Part shown: positions 37,442 to 47,421 of the stretch, piece by piece
How the letters are laid out: every line of letters starts with the position of its first letter
How positions within the stretch are numbered: position 1 is the first letter of the stretch
NCBI GenBank assembly: GCA_016926255.1
Contig: JAFGOY010000038.1
Span: 62,001-126,000 of the forward strand
Direction of reading: 5' to 3'
DNA from: Anaerolineae bacterium
Lineage (GTDB): Bacteria > Chloroflexota > Anaerolineae > Aggregatilineales > UBA3940
DNA length: 64,000 nt
Program-made: the position numbers and the translations under genes
The notes under the pieces: model-generated
Databases searched by the model: none
What the model was told of the DNA's origin: nothing
The model's input: the letters and a program-made list of their open reading frames with translations, nothing else

Positions 37442-39252
37442 GCCACCCCGATCTCAGTATTGTAATCGCTGCCTGGAACCGGGTAGAATTGACCCGTCAG
37501 TGCCTCGAATCGCTGCGCGGCTGCCGCCTGGCGCTCGAAATCATTCTGATCGACAATGGGAGCATCGACGGCACGACAGAAATGGTCGAGCGAGAGTTCC
37601 CCGATGTCAGGATCATCCGCAACCGGCGAAACCGGGGCGTGACAATCGCCTGGCGGCAGGGTCTTGAAGCCGCGTCCGCGCCGTTGGTCTGCATATCGAA
37701 CAACGATCTTGTCTATGAGCCGGGCTGCCTTGAGCGGTTGGTCGAGCCGCTGTGTGAAACAGACTGGATCGGCATAACTTCACCCGAAACTGTCATGCCG
37801 GAAGACGAGGTCATCCCGTTTTTTATGGAGGCCGCCCGGATTCCACCTGAGCCACAGTCACAGGGGTTCCGAATCGGGTTCACCGGCTGGTGCTTCGTCT
37901 TCCGCAAAGCTGATTACCCCGAAAACTTCGACCGGCGCTTCAAGCTCTGGTATCAGGATAAAGATTTCCTTTACACTCTGCTGTTCAATCGGCGGGGGAT
38001 TCCGCCTTTTCGCTGGACGGTGCCGGGCAAGGTTCCGGTCGTGGTGCCGGGGGCGCGGATCGAACACGTTTACCACGCCAGCCACGATCAGCTAAAACCG
38101 GCCTGGATCACCCGACGCACGCACAAGGATCGGGCACGGTTCAATAAAAAATGGCGCGGGTACAGAGGCAACCGTTATGTGAACGATATTGGGTGGAGCG
38201 ATACGGTTTTCGATGAGAAGAGCAGCTACCAGATCGTGACCCGGAACGACACATCACCACCGTCCGATCTCCCGCTGGTGAGTATAATCATCCCCTGCTA
38301 CAACCGATCTGACCTACTGGCCGACACTCTCGAATCGGTTACCCGGCAAACGTACCCGGCCTACGAGATCGTCCTCGTCGATGATGGCTCTCAGGAAGAC
38401 CTGCGACCGGTTGTCGAACGCACGCTGCACGATTATCCCAATCGCTGGACACTGGCCCGTCTTGCTCGGAACTCCGGGCCAGGAATCGCGCGGCGGGTTG
38501 GGTTAGAACTGGCGCAGGGGGACTACCTTCAATACCTCGATTCCGATGATCTCCTGCATCCCCATAAACTAGCTGAACAGGTAGCCGTTCTAGATCTATA
38601 TCCCGAACTGGTTATGACCTACGCCCAGACAAACGCCATAGATGCGGCTGGCAATGTCCAGGAGACTTTAGGGCGAACGGATCAGGAATTTACCCGCATC
38701 CTTCCTCACATTATGCAGCGCATGATCTGGACGACCTCAAGCTGCCTGTGGCGGCGATCCCGGACAGACGCCCAATCGAACTGGCAGCCCCTTTATGGCC
38801 CTGAAGACACCCTCCACGATTTTCTGATTGGCCTATGTGACCAACCCATTGCCAGGACCCCCTCCGACATCCCCTTGATCACCCGACGCCTTCACCTTGA
38901 AAACATATCCCATAATCTGGCAGAGGATGCTGCCTATCAGCAGGAAATCCTCAAATCCTACGACCTGATGTGGGCCGCCCTCGAACAATCGGAGCGATGC
39001 ACGGATTTCCGGCGGCAGATGGCGCGCCTGTACGCCAACAAAATCATGACTTTTCTTATTCTGCGGCGGTATTGGGAGGCGCGGCACTGCATCGATCGGA
39101 CGCGAGAGATCGACAGGTGGAAACTGCCGCTCGATGCACGGATCGCGGTAGCGATCAACCGTGCATCCGGGACACAGGTCGGGTTCGCGCTGCTGCGCCG
39201 CTGGCGCTGGCTGGTCAAAATCGCCCGGCGGCGCATCGCAAGGTCAGGTTAG
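37438..39252 (+). CDS. Two-domain family 2 glycosyltransferase
   Basis: Fusion of two GT-A domains in 604 residues. The first begins LSIVIAAWNRVELTRQCLES. The second starts near residue 280 as SIIIPCYNRSDLLADTLESV, with the metal-binding LDSDDLLHPHKL. A helical tail follows. Each domain has its own nucleotide-sugar site, so it may add two sugars in turn or alternate. Start 37438 fits the family; a longer frame opens at 37387 inside the previous gene. Confidence 0.87.
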   Translation: MSHPDLSIVIAAWNRVELTRQCLESLRGCRLALEIILIDNGSIDGTTEMVEREFPDVRIIRNRRNRGVTIAWRQGLEAASAPLVCISNNDLVYEPGCLERLVEPLCETDWIGITSPETVMPEDEVIPFFMEAARIPPEPQSQGFRIGFTGWCFVFRKADYPENFDRRFKLWYQDKDFLYTLLFNRRGIPPFRWTVPGKVPVVVPGARIEHVYHASHDQLKPAWITRRTHKDRARFNKKWRGYRGNRYVNDIGWSDTVFDEKSSYQIVTRNDTSPPSDLPLVSIIIPCYNRSDLLADTLESVTRQTYPAYEIVLVDDGSQEDLRPVVERTLHDYPNRWTLARLARNSGPGIARRVGLELAQGDYLQYLDSDDLLHPHKLAEQVAVLDLYPELVMTYAQTNAIDAAGNVQETLGRTDQEFTRILPHIMQRMIWTTSSCLWRRSRTDAQSNWQPLYGPEDTLHDFLIGLCDQPIARTPSDIPLITRRLHLENISHNLAEDAAYQQEILKSYDLMWAALEQSERCTDFRRQMARLYANKIMTFLILRRYWEARHCIDRTREIDRWKLPLDARIAVAINRASGTQVGFALLRRWRWLVKIARRRIARSG

Positions 39253-39257
39253 GCGAT

Positions 39258-41120
39258 ATGTGTGGCATCTGTGGTTATTTTTCGCCTGACCGGTCGGCGG
39301 GCCGGGAGGAATCTGTACAATCGGTGCGAAAGATGACCGCGCTGATGGTGCGGCGCGGCCCGGACGACGAGGGTTGCTGGGCCGACCCGGAAGGCCGCCT
39401 GCAATTGGGGTTCAGGCGGCTGTCGATCCTCGACCTGACGACTGCCGGGAATCAGCCGATGATCTCTGTCGATGGCCGCTCGGTGCTGGTTTTCAATGGC
39501 GAACTCTACAATTTCCCCGATCTGCGCTGCGAACTCGAATCACACGGTTTGAATTTTCGATCCCGAACCGACAGCGAAGTCGTTCTGGAGGCAATAAATC
39601 GTTGGGGTGTAGAGGCGCTGGATCGCTTCAACGGGATGTTTGCTCTTGCCTGCTATGATCGCCAATCGCGGCGGCTGCTCCTTGCTCGCGACCACGCGGG
39701 GATCAAACCGCTTTATTATGCGCTCCACCCCCGCACGAAAAGCGCCACCTTTGCATCACAGTTCAACTGCCTGATGCAAACGCCTTGGGGAAAACCGGGG
39801 TCGCTGCGCGAAGATGTGCTGCGGCTCTACCTGGAACTTCATCACATTCCGCCGCCCTACGGCCTGTTCGAGAACACCTACCAGCTTGAGCCGGGCCATT
39901 ACCTGCTGATCGAGTCGGACGGTTCGATCCAAAAGCAGGCGTGGTATACGCTGCCGCGCGATCCAGAGCCGACTGTCGACGCGGAAGAGGCCCCGGAAGC
40001 GCTTCAAGCGGCGCTCTCGAATGCTGTGCGCCGCCACCGAATCGCCGACGTGCCGCTGGGGGTTTTCCTCTCCGGGGGGATCGATTCGCCGCTGGTCACA
40101 GCCATCGCCCGCCAGCAAACCGACCCATCGCTGAAAGCGTTTACCATCGGCAGCCCCGGCTGGTGGCAGGACGAAGTCGAGGCGGCGTCGACCTATGCCA
40201 GCTATCTGGACGTCGATCACCGCGTTCACAATACCGGCGGGCTGGATGCGGCGGCAATGCTTTCGACGGTCGCCAAGGCACAGACCGAGCCTTTTGCCGA
40301 TTTTTCGATCTTCCCGACCCTGCTGATCAGCGAGGTGTCACGACCTGAGATCACCGTCGCCTTGAGCGGTGACGGCGGCGACGAGCTTTTCTGGGGATAC
40401 GAGAGGCCGGTATCGCTGCTCAAGAACGGCAGTGATTTTCGCTGGCCCTTGCCGGTGCGGATCGCACTCTATGGGGCGGGTAAATACGGTATTGGCCCGC
40501 GCCGCTCTGATGTAATCGTGTTTCGATCCCCAGGCCACTATTATTACGATGTCAACAGCCGGTTGAAGACCCGCACCCTGAAACGCCTCGCCCCAGCACT
40601 GGATTCCCTTCCCGGAGACTTCGATTTGTATGACTTTGACGGCTATCAGGGCGAACGCCATCTGGCGAACTATTCACGCCGGGTCGAATTCTACGGACAG
40701 CTCCAACGCGGGCTGAAAAAGGTCGATATGGCGTCGATGCACCACAGCCTGGAAGTCCGCGTGCCGCTGCTCGACCGGAAGGTGATCGCGGTCAGTGTGG
40801 GCGTCGATCCGCTGGACGCGATGCGCGGGGGAGTCCGCAAGGCACTGCTGCGAAACCTCCTCGCCCGCTATGTTCCAGCAGAATCGATTCCGCAGCCCAA
40901 GCGCGGCTTCGCCGTGCCGCTCGGCGAGTGGCTGCGCGGCGATCTTCGCCCGTTCGTCGATGAGATGCTGCTGGGAGGCGATCTCTACCCGGCAGGGCTG
41001 TGGGATCAGAAAGCCATTTCCACGTATTGGGCGGAGCACCTGGATGGCACCCACAATCACAAGTGGGGCCTGTGGACGCTGATCGCCTTACAGTTGTGGC
41101 ACAGGACACATGACGTATGA
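39258..41120 (+). CDS. asnB: AsnB-type amidotransferase (copy 1)
   Basis: Glutamine-dependent asparagine-synthetase family enzyme, 620 residues. Mature start MCGICGYF gives the catalytic Cys2 after methionine removal. The N-terminal glutaminase covers about residues 1-210. The synthetase domain has the pyrophosphate loop FLSGGIDSPL. In polysaccharide loci such proteins often amidate uronic acids rather than make asparagine; that is inference. Start 39258 lies five bases after the previous stop. It ends overlapping the next gene. Confidence 0.9.
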   Translation: MCGICGYFSPDRSAGREESVQSVRKMTALMVRRGPDDEGCWADPEGRLQLGFRRLSILDLTTAGNQPMISVDGRSVLVFNGELYNFPDLRCELESHGLNFRSRTDSEVVLEAINRWGVEALDRFNGMFALACYDRQSRRLLLARDHAGIKPLYYALHPRTKSATFASQFNCLMQTPWGKPGSLREDVLRLYLELHHIPPPYGLFENTYQLEPGHYLLIESDGSIQKQAWYTLPRDPEPTVDAEEAPEALQAALSNAVRRHRIADVPLGVFLSGGIDSPLVTAIARQQTDPSLKAFTIGSPGWWQDEVEAASTYASYLDVDHRVHNTGGLDAAAMLSTVAKAQTEPFADFSIFPTLLISEVSRPEITVALSGDGGDELFWGYERPVSLLKNGSDFRWPLPVRIALYGAGKYGIGPRRSDVIVFRSPGHYYYDVNSRLKTRTLKRLAPALDSLPGDFDLYDFDGYQGERHLANYSRRVEFYGQLQRGLKKVDMASMHHSLEVRVPLLDRKVIAVSVGVDPLDAMRGGVRKALLRNLLARYVPAESIPQPKRGFAVPLGEWLRGDLRPFVDEMLLGGDLYPAGLWDQKAISTYWAEHLDGTHNHKWGLWTLIALQLWHRTHDV

Positions 41121-42223
41121 CAAAGCCGGTCAATATCCTATTCACCATCCCCAATTTCGTCACCGCCGGGTCGGGTAGGGCACTGCTCAACATCGTCGAG
41201 AGGCTGGATCGGGACAGGTTCGCACCGACCATCTGCGTATTGAAGTCCGGTGGAAAGTTAGAAGACGAGATCAGGGCACAGGGAATCTCCCTGCTGGAAT
41301 TCCCTTTCACCGTCCCGGCCAGGCCGTTACATCAGCTGCCGGGCCTGATCCGGCAGGCGGCAAAGGCGTTCCGGCCCTACGGATTCGAACTGTGGCACTC
41401 TTACCATTATCTCGATGACTACACCGAACCGCTGATCGCCCGCGCCGCCGGAGCCAGAGCCTGGATTTACACCAAGAAGAACATGAGCTGGGGCGGGCGT
41501 GCCTGGCAGGTGCGATCCGCGCTGGCAAAACGCATCGTGGTACAGAACGAAACGATGATCGGACAGTTCTTTACCGGGGGCAACCGGCAAAAAACGCGCC
41601 TGATCCCACGTGGGGTGGATGGGGCAAAATTTCACCCGGATGTACCACCCCGGCTGCAAATTCGTGATCGATTGAGAATTGGAGCCGATGTCCTACTGAT
41701 CGGCTGTGTGGCTAATCTCACCCCTAATAAAGAGCAGTCGACTCTGATCCGGACACTGGTGAACGTTCCGAACGCTCACTTGCTGCTGGCCGGGCCGGTT
41801 GTTGATGAGGGCTATGCTGCACATCTCCATCACCTGTGCAGCGATCTAAACCTGGCCGACCGGATGCATTTCCTAGGGCCGGTCGAAGACATCCCTGCGC
41901 TGCATGCCGAACTCGACCTGTTTGTATTGCCCTCACTCAACGAAGGTTGCCCGGTTGCCCTGCTCGAAGCGATGGCCTCCGGCGTGGCCTGCATCGCCAC
42001 CCGGATACCAGGTTCGCAGGACATCATCGAGCATAAAAAGAGCGGACTGCTCGTTCCCCCTGGAGACGTGAAGCAGCTAGCAGGGGCGATCAACGCCCTG
42101 ATCTCCGCGCCAGGCGATCGGGCCAGGCTGGGCGCGGCAGGTCATGCCCGCTTTCGCAAGCACTACACAATCGAGCAGGAAGTCGCCCTCCACGAGGAAC
42201 TTTATCTCGAACTGCTTGGCTGA
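41117..42223 (+). CDS. Family 4 glycosyltransferase
   Basis: 368-residue GT-B enzyme. N-terminal FTIPNFVTAGSGRALLNIVE; donor domain IGCVANLTPNKEQSTLI and EX7E motif in NEGCPVALLEAMASGVA. ATG 41117 overlaps the AsnB stop by four bases. Its stop lies one base from the stop of the convergent gene. Confidence 0.9.
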   Translation: MTKPVNILFTIPNFVTAGSGRALLNIVERLDRDRFAPTICVLKSGGKLEDEIRAQGISLLEFPFTVPARPLHQLPGLIRQAAKAFRPYGFELWHSYHYLDDYTEPLIARAAGARAWIYTKKNMSWGGRAWQVRSALAKRIVVQNETMIGQFFTGGNRQKTRLIPRGVDGAKFHPDVPPRLQIRDRLRIGADVLLIGCVANLTPNKEQSTLIRTLVNVPNAHLLLAGPVVDEGYAAHLHHLCSDLNLADRMHFLGPVEDIPALHAELDLFVLPSLNEGCPVALLEAMASGVACIATRIPGSQDIIEHKKSGLLVPPGDVKQLAGAINALISAPGDRARLGAAGHARFRKHYTIEQEVALHEELYLELLG

Positions 42224-42224
42224 T

Positions 42225-43352
42225 TCAGCGATCCCCTACAATCGAAGAAAGGAAGGCGTGGTACGTCTGTGCCCGCTTTGCCCAGGTCTGCTCATCGATG
42301 GCCCGCTCCCGCGCCGCGCGGCCCATCGAAAGGCGCTTTTCCCGATCCAACAGCAGTGACAGGATCGCCTCTGCCGCCGCTTCTGGATCGTCCTGTGGAA
42401 CGGCCACCCCGGTCTCTCTGTCGACAATCGCCTCGACCAGCCCGCTTCCGAGAGTCACCACCGAGGGCTTGCCGCACAGCGCCGCCTCGACGACTGCGAT
42501 CCCATAGCCCTCGATGTCCCCCGTCGACGTCGCCCGGCTGGTCAGTACGAACACATCGCAGCGGTTGTAGAGATCGACCAGGTCGGTGCTATCGACCCTT
42601 CCCAGCGCATGGACGTGATCGGCAACACCTAGCTGCTCCGCCAGATCGAGCAGCGCCCCGGCCTCGGTCGGAAGCCCGGCAACCGTGTACTGCGCATCGG
42701 GCACCTGACGGAGGATCGCGGGCAGCGCCCGGACGACCACGTCCTGCCCCTTACGCGGCGACACGTGCCCGACGGTCAGCAGGTTGGGTGCTTCGATCCT
42801 ATCAGTGGGGCAGGGCTTGAACAGGTCGGGATCGGCCCCGTTGGGGATCACCTTACACCACGCCGGTCGAATACCCGCGTCGAACATCTGCCGCCGGGTG
42901 AACTCGCTGACCGCGATCACGCCATCCGCCCGATTGATCGCCCATCGTGAAAGGATTCGTGCAAGACTTCCCGGCGAGCCGAGTTCAGAGCCGTGTACGA
43001 TCACCGCCAGCCGTCGTTTGCGGATGCGCGTCAGCAGGGCGGCCAGCCAGACCGTTCGCTGACCGCTCGCCAGCACAATGTCGGGACGCCAGCGGCGGCT
43101 TTCTCGGATGATCAGCCTGATGCGCTGCAAGAACCGTTCGACCGACCCCGGATGGGCGTCGATCCGCAGCAGTCGATGCGGCAGTTCCGCATTGAACCCA
43201 GCGATGTCCTCCCCGGTGGCGTAATCCTGCGGGGCGATCATGTGAACGTTCCAGCCCAGCGCGGCAAGCTGCCGGGCGATCTGATCGGCCTGGGTGCCGA
43301 TCCCGCCGGGGCCGGGTGGAAACTCGCTGGCGGCGAACAACAATCGCATCAC
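42225..43352 (-). CDS. Family 4 glycosyltransferase
   Basis: 375-residue GT-B enzyme. N-terminus LLFAASEFPPGPGGIGTQADQIARQL; donor domain LLTVGHVSPRKGQDVV and the GYGIAVVEAALCGKPSVV motif. It is the last gene of the minus-strand block. GAGGAG precedes the start, which may be either of two adjacent ATGs. Confidence 0.9.
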   Translation of the reverse strand: MMRLLFAASEFPPGPGGIGTQADQIARQLAALGWNVHMIAPQDYATGEDIAGFNAELPHRLLRIDAHPGSVERFLQRIRLIIRESRRWRPDIVLASGQRTVWLAALLTRIRKRRLAVIVHGSELGSPGSLARILSRWAINRADGVIAVSEFTRRQMFDAGIRPAWCKVIPNGADPDLFKPCPTDRIEAPNLLTVGHVSPRKGQDVVVRALPAILRQVPDAQYTVAGLPTEAGALLDLAEQLGVADHVHALGRVDSTDLVDLYNRCDVFVLTSRATSTGDIEGYGIAVVEAALCGKPSVVTLGSGLVEAIVDRETGVAVPQDDPEAAAEAILSLLLDREKRLSMGRAARERAIDEQTWAKRAQTYHAFLSSIVGDR

Positions 43353-44986
43353 TACTCCTCAAGACGTGGAATCTGCGGATAGTCCCGCAGCATCAGTCGG
43401 GCCTTCCGGTGCCGCAGGTGGATTCGCCACAGCGTATCGGGCAGCAGGCACAGGCTGATCAACGCTTTGAGCAGCTTCCGCCCCCATCCGCCCCGGATGC
43501 TGAACGTGCCGAAAATTCGCAGCCAGAGCATCTCACGCACCTGCCGAGGCATGAAGTAGCGATAGGCGAGGTATATCTCGGTGACGGCGGGCAGGTGGCG
43601 AGCGGTGAGGCTGTTCCGGCTGCTCCCATAGGTGATCGCCCTCGCTTTGTGGGTTCGCAGCCCACCGCGTGGTGCGTGGTGGTGCAGCACCGAAATCTCC
43701 GGGTTGTAAACCATCAACTGGCCGGAGAGGTAAATCCGCATCCCGATGTCGCCATCGGCCCGTGCCCCGCGCTCGTAGGCCAGGTCGAACAACCCGGAGC
43801 CGCGCAGCACCTCGCGCCGGATCAGTGCGTTGTTGGTCGGGAAGATGTCGCTGGCGCGAATGTAGGTAAAATCCTCCGGCAGTGGCCCCGCGCTGACCTC
43901 GTGAGCGGTTCCACACGAGACGGGCGTATCGAATCGCCGCATATTTTCGAGGTGACCTTCGATCAGGTCGAGCGGCACCTCGTCGTCATCATCGATGAAC
44001 AGAATATAGTCGCCGCTGGCAGACTGTAACCCGGCATTTCGTGACGAACACTGCCCAGCCTGCTCCAGGGTCAGCAGACGTAGGGGCAGATCGGCGAAGT
44101 CGGCTTCGAGCGTCATATCCCGTCGATCTTTGGGCGTCTGATCGATGACGATGATCTCCTGCGGCTGGATCGTCTGCCCGCGCAGTTGATCGAGCAGCGT
44201 GCGCAGATACGGGTAGCGGTCGATGGTCGGGATGATAATCGATACGCGGGGAGGCTGATCTCCGGTAGTGATTATCTCGCGGGCCGGATCGACATAGGGC
44301 GGGGGATCGGCGGAGCGTACGGATCGGCAGACTTCGCGCCACGCGCCGACCGCGTCGAATGGGTTCACGGTTCCGCTCAGGATAGCCCGCATCAGCGCCC
44401 AGCGGCTCCACATTCGTCTGGCGCGATAATAGATAAACCACAATTGTTCCTCAATTGGCAGCGACATCGGTTCTTCAACAGGCGGCCAATCGATCAACCA
44501 GGGGATATGGCGAACCAGTACACCGCGCCGGATGTAGCGATGCCCCATCTCCAGCGCTGCGCCTTCGAGTGTCTCGAATCCCACCCGCAGAAAGCCCATC
44601 TGCCGGACGACCTCGACCGGGAGCAGGCAGGCCCGCAGCGACAGCCGCCATGAAGTTGCCTCGATCAACGGATCGGGATCACGGTTGAGCATCCAGGTCG
44701 GCGAGACGAAATCGAACAGCGCCGGTTTTCTGTCCATGCCGAGCAGCAGCCCGGCGTGCCACACATCGCCCGGCAGCGACAGCACCTTTTCAATAGTGCC
44801 CGGATCAGGATTACCCAGCGCACTATCCCAGAACAGCCACGCCGACGCCGCCGTCGATTCAAGCGCCCCGACCATGAAATTACACAGGCCGTCCGGTTCC
44901 GACGAAACGCGGCGAACCTCTCCCAGCGGCCAGGGCGGGGGAGCCGACTCCCCCATCCAGATGAGGTCAACCTGTCGATCCATCAC
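43352..44986 (-). CDS. Family 2 glycosyltransferase, long form
   Basis: 544-residue protein. The GT-A domain lies in the middle (about residue 245 on): VSIIIPTIDRYPYLRTLLDQL and the metal-binding LFIDDDDEVP. The first 230 residues form a separate domain rich in Trp (IWMGESAPPPWPL) that resembles no family I know. It may be a degenerate second GT. The stop touches the next start. Confidence 0.85.
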   Translation of the reverse strand: MMDRQVDLIWMGESAPPPWPLGEVRRVSSEPDGLCNFMVGALESTAASAWLFWDSALGNPDPGTIEKVLSLPGDVWHAGLLLGMDRKPALFDFVSPTWMLNRDPDPLIEATSWRLSLRACLLPVEVVRQMGFLRVGFETLEGAALEMGHRYIRRGVLVRHIPWLIDWPPVEEPMSLPIEEQLWFIYYRARRMWSRWALMRAILSGTVNPFDAVGAWREVCRSVRSADPPPYVDPAREIITTGDQPPRVSIIIPTIDRYPYLRTLLDQLRGQTIQPQEIIVIDQTPKDRRDMTLEADFADLPLRLLTLEQAGQCSSRNAGLQSASGDYILFIDDDDEVPLDLIEGHLENMRRFDTPVSCGTAHEVSAGPLPEDFTYIRASDIFPTNNALIRREVLRGSGLFDLAYERGARADGDIGMRIYLSGQLMVYNPEISVLHHHAPRGGLRTHKARAITYGSSRNSLTARHLPAVTEIYLAYRYFMPRQVREMLWLRIFGTFSIRGGWGRKLLKALISLCLLPDTLWRIHLRHRKARLMLRDYPQIPRLEE

Positions 44987-46233
44987 TCATTCTCCCCCAA
45001 TGCCGTCAACTCACGATACAACGCACCAAACTTTTCCACCTGCCGGTTGATATCGAACAGAGTCACCGCCCGCTCGCGCCCGGCGCGGCCCATTTCCCGG
45101 CACAGCGCCGGGTTTTCGGCCAGATAGCGCAGCTTCTCGGCGGCTGCTGCTGGATCACGCCGGGGGACGACATAGCCGGTCACCTCATTGGCTACGTTTT
45201 CGGGCAGCCCACCCGCATCGCTGACCACCACCGGGAGTTCGACCGCCTGCGCTTCGATCACCGCGTTGCAGAACCCCTCCTCCACCGAAATATGGAGCAT
45301 CGCATCGGCGGCCTGCAAATAGCCCGGAACCGATTCACGGGGTACCACACCGACGAACTCGACGATCCCGGCATCAAGCAGCCCCCACTGCCGCGCTGCG
45401 AAAACCGCTGCTTCCCGGTAATCGCCATCGCCGACAATCGTATAATGTACCGGAACGCCTGCCCGGTGAAGCATCCCCACCGCGTCGATGGCAAATTCAA
45501 AACCGTTCTTCCACGCGAGCCGCCCTACCGATACGATCCTGAACACATCGCCAGCCTGCCGGGGTGGGCGTTCGATAGGGTTAAACAATTCGAGGTCAAT
45601 GGCCGGTTCAACGAGCCAGGTAGGAATCGATCCGGGCAGGCCGAGCCGCCGGGCGTTCTCGTGAAGATAATTCGAGATGAAGTGGTAGCCGTCGGCATGG
45701 CGATAAAGCACCTGCGGCGCATCGGGAAATTGATCGAGGACGCTCGTTTTCTGGAAGCTTCCACGCGAACTGAGCAGCAGTTTGCACTTCAAATACGCCT
45801 TGAGATCGACGAATGTCAGCGCCTGCGTATCGAACTCGATGTGCAGCACGTCGAGTTTTTGCCCCACGAAGTGCAGCCGGGTATAGATGCCCTTGAGAAA
45901 GCCAGGTGTGTTTTCCCTACGGTGCTGCCAGTTGTGGCGAACGAAGCGTAAAAAATCGGTGGGGTGGGTGAGCGCCGTTCTCAACAGCCGCAGCGTGCCG
46001 ACCGTCAGCACCTTAGACAGCGGGCGGAAGGGTGGTGCGATATGAACCCGGCGGCGAACGTTGGGGCGATCTCGCAGGATGTCGAATTTGTTCCAATCGT
46101 CACTGGACGCGTTGGCAAATATCTGCACATCGAACCCGGCATCGATCAGACCGACGATTTTGGTCACAATGAAGGTCTCCGAAGGCACCGGGAAACGCAT
46201 CACGACCACGCCGATCTTCAGCGGCTCGTTCAT
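44983..46233 (-). CDS. Family 4 glycosyltransferase
   Basis: 416-residue GT-B enzyme. N-terminus IGVVVMRFPVPSETFIVTKIVGL is typical of the colanic/exopolysaccharide WcaL-like group. The donor domain has IVSVGRLAWKNGFEFAID and EEGFCNAVIEAQAVELPVVVSDAGG. It overlaps the GT2 start by four bases, so the two are coupled. Confidence 0.9.
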   Translation of the reverse strand: MNEPLKIGVVVMRFPVPSETFIVTKIVGLIDAGFDVQIFANASSDDWNKFDILRDRPNVRRRVHIAPPFRPLSKVLTVGTLRLLRTALTHPTDFLRFVRHNWQHRRENTPGFLKGIYTRLHFVGQKLDVLHIEFDTQALTFVDLKAYLKCKLLLSSRGSFQKTSVLDQFPDAPQVLYRHADGYHFISNYLHENARRLGLPGSIPTWLVEPAIDLELFNPIERPPRQAGDVFRIVSVGRLAWKNGFEFAIDAVGMLHRAGVPVHYTIVGDGDYREAAVFAARQWGLLDAGIVEFVGVVPRESVPGYLQAADAMLHISVEEGFCNAVIEAQAVELPVVVSDAGGLPENVANEVTGYVVPRRDPAAAAEKLRYLAENPALCREMGRAGRERAVTLFDINRQVEKFGALYRELTALGENE

Positions 46234-47420
46234 TGATTGGCCTCCACCGCCTGCCGGTAGATAAGCTCGAACTGCTCGACCTGTCGATCCAGTGTGAACG
46301 CATCGAGGCAGCGCTGCCGGGCCGATCTTCCCATTCGCTCGCGCAGGGCCGGATCGATCAGCAGCCGCTCGATCCGGTCGGCCAGCGCCGGAATGTCACG
46401 CACCGGCACGACATACCCGTCAACGCCGTCGCGGATCGCTTCGGCCATACCACCCGCGGCGGTCGTCACCACCAGCAGACCCGCCGCCATTGCTTCCAGC
46501 GCGGCGTTGGCGATCCCTTCCTCGTAGCTGGAAAGGACGAACAGGTCGGCGCGGCGAAGCCTGTCGAGCACCTCCGATGGGGCGATCCGCCCCACCAGTT
46601 GAACCTCGGAAGCCAGATCGAGATCGTCTATCGAGAAGCGTAGCTCGGCAAACAGCGCCCCCCCGCCGACGATCTCCGCCTGAAATGCCACCCCGGATCG
46701 CTTCAAGCGAGCGAGCGCCGCCAGCAGATAATCATAGCCTTTCTTCCATTCCAGCCGCCCCACGCTGATGATCTTCGGGATGGCTGCCCCGTAATTGTCT
46801 TTCGGCGTGATGGCCTCCGCCGCCACCGCCGGGCGGTTGACGAACACCCGATCTGTGCGCCCAACCAGGCGATTGACCTCCCCGGCCAGTTCATCCGCAA
46901 CACAGTGAACGGCGGTCGCCCACCGCAGTGCATCGATGCGGGCGGCTTTCTTTTCGGGCGGGCGCTGTTCGAGCATATGGAGATCGGCTCCCCGGCAACT
47001 GACGACCGTCGGCACGCCGATCAGATCGCCCAGCTTCGGGTAGAGCGTCGCCGTGACCAGGAACTCGAACTGGATGACGTCGGGACTCGGGAAGGATAGA
47101 AACGGCAGGTAGCGCACGAACTCCCGCCACGAAGCGCAGCCCCGGAACAATCGCCACGCTCTGACCGGCGAACGGGGCACATATCGCAGCAATCCAGACA
47201 GTAGCCGCAGCAAGCGGCGGGGATCGGACAGCCCCGATTCGGGCAGCAGGTAGCGAACACTCAGGCCGGGCGGCAGAGGCAGCGCATCTCGAAAGCGGCT
47301 CCAATCACCCCGGTTGCGGGCAGCGACGGTCACCCGGTGGCCGCGTTCGGCAAGCGCAAGCGCCATCCGGAAGATGAACGTCGGGCGGGGAAAGGGGCCG
47401 GTGATCAGCAGGATGTGCAT
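46230..47420 (-). CDS. Family 4 glycosyltransferase
   Basis: 396-residue GT-B enzyme, N-terminus ILLITGPFPRPTFIFRMALALAERGH. The donor domain has IISVGRLEWKKGYDYLLAAL and EEGIANAALEAMAAGLLVVTT. It is related to the preceding neighbour (same order of motifs), suggesting a past duplication. The stop overlaps the next start by four bases. Confidence 0.9.
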   Translation of the reverse strand: MHILLITGPFPRPTFIFRMALALAERGHRVTVAARNRGDWSRFRDALPLPPGLSVRYLLPESGLSDPRRLLRLLSGLLRYVPRSPVRAWRLFRGCASWREFVRYLPFLSFPSPDVIQFEFLVTATLYPKLGDLIGVPTVVSCRGADLHMLEQRPPEKKAARIDALRWATAVHCVADELAGEVNRLVGRTDRVFVNRPAVAAEAITPKDNYGAAIPKIISVGRLEWKKGYDYLLAALARLKRSGVAFQAEIVGGGALFAELRFSIDDLDLASEVQLVGRIAPSEVLDRLRRADLFVLSSYEEGIANAALEAMAAGLLVVTTAAGGMAEAIRDGVDGYVVPVRDIPALADRIERLLIDPALRERMGRSARQRCLDAFTLDRQVEQFELIYRQAVEANQ

Positions 47421-47421
47421 C

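Noticed and set aside
38970-39257. 96-codon upstream extension of AsnB copy 1
   Set aside because: AsnB needs Cys at position 2; MCGIC at 39258 is the proper start, and the extension is a shadow of the glycosyltransferase gene.
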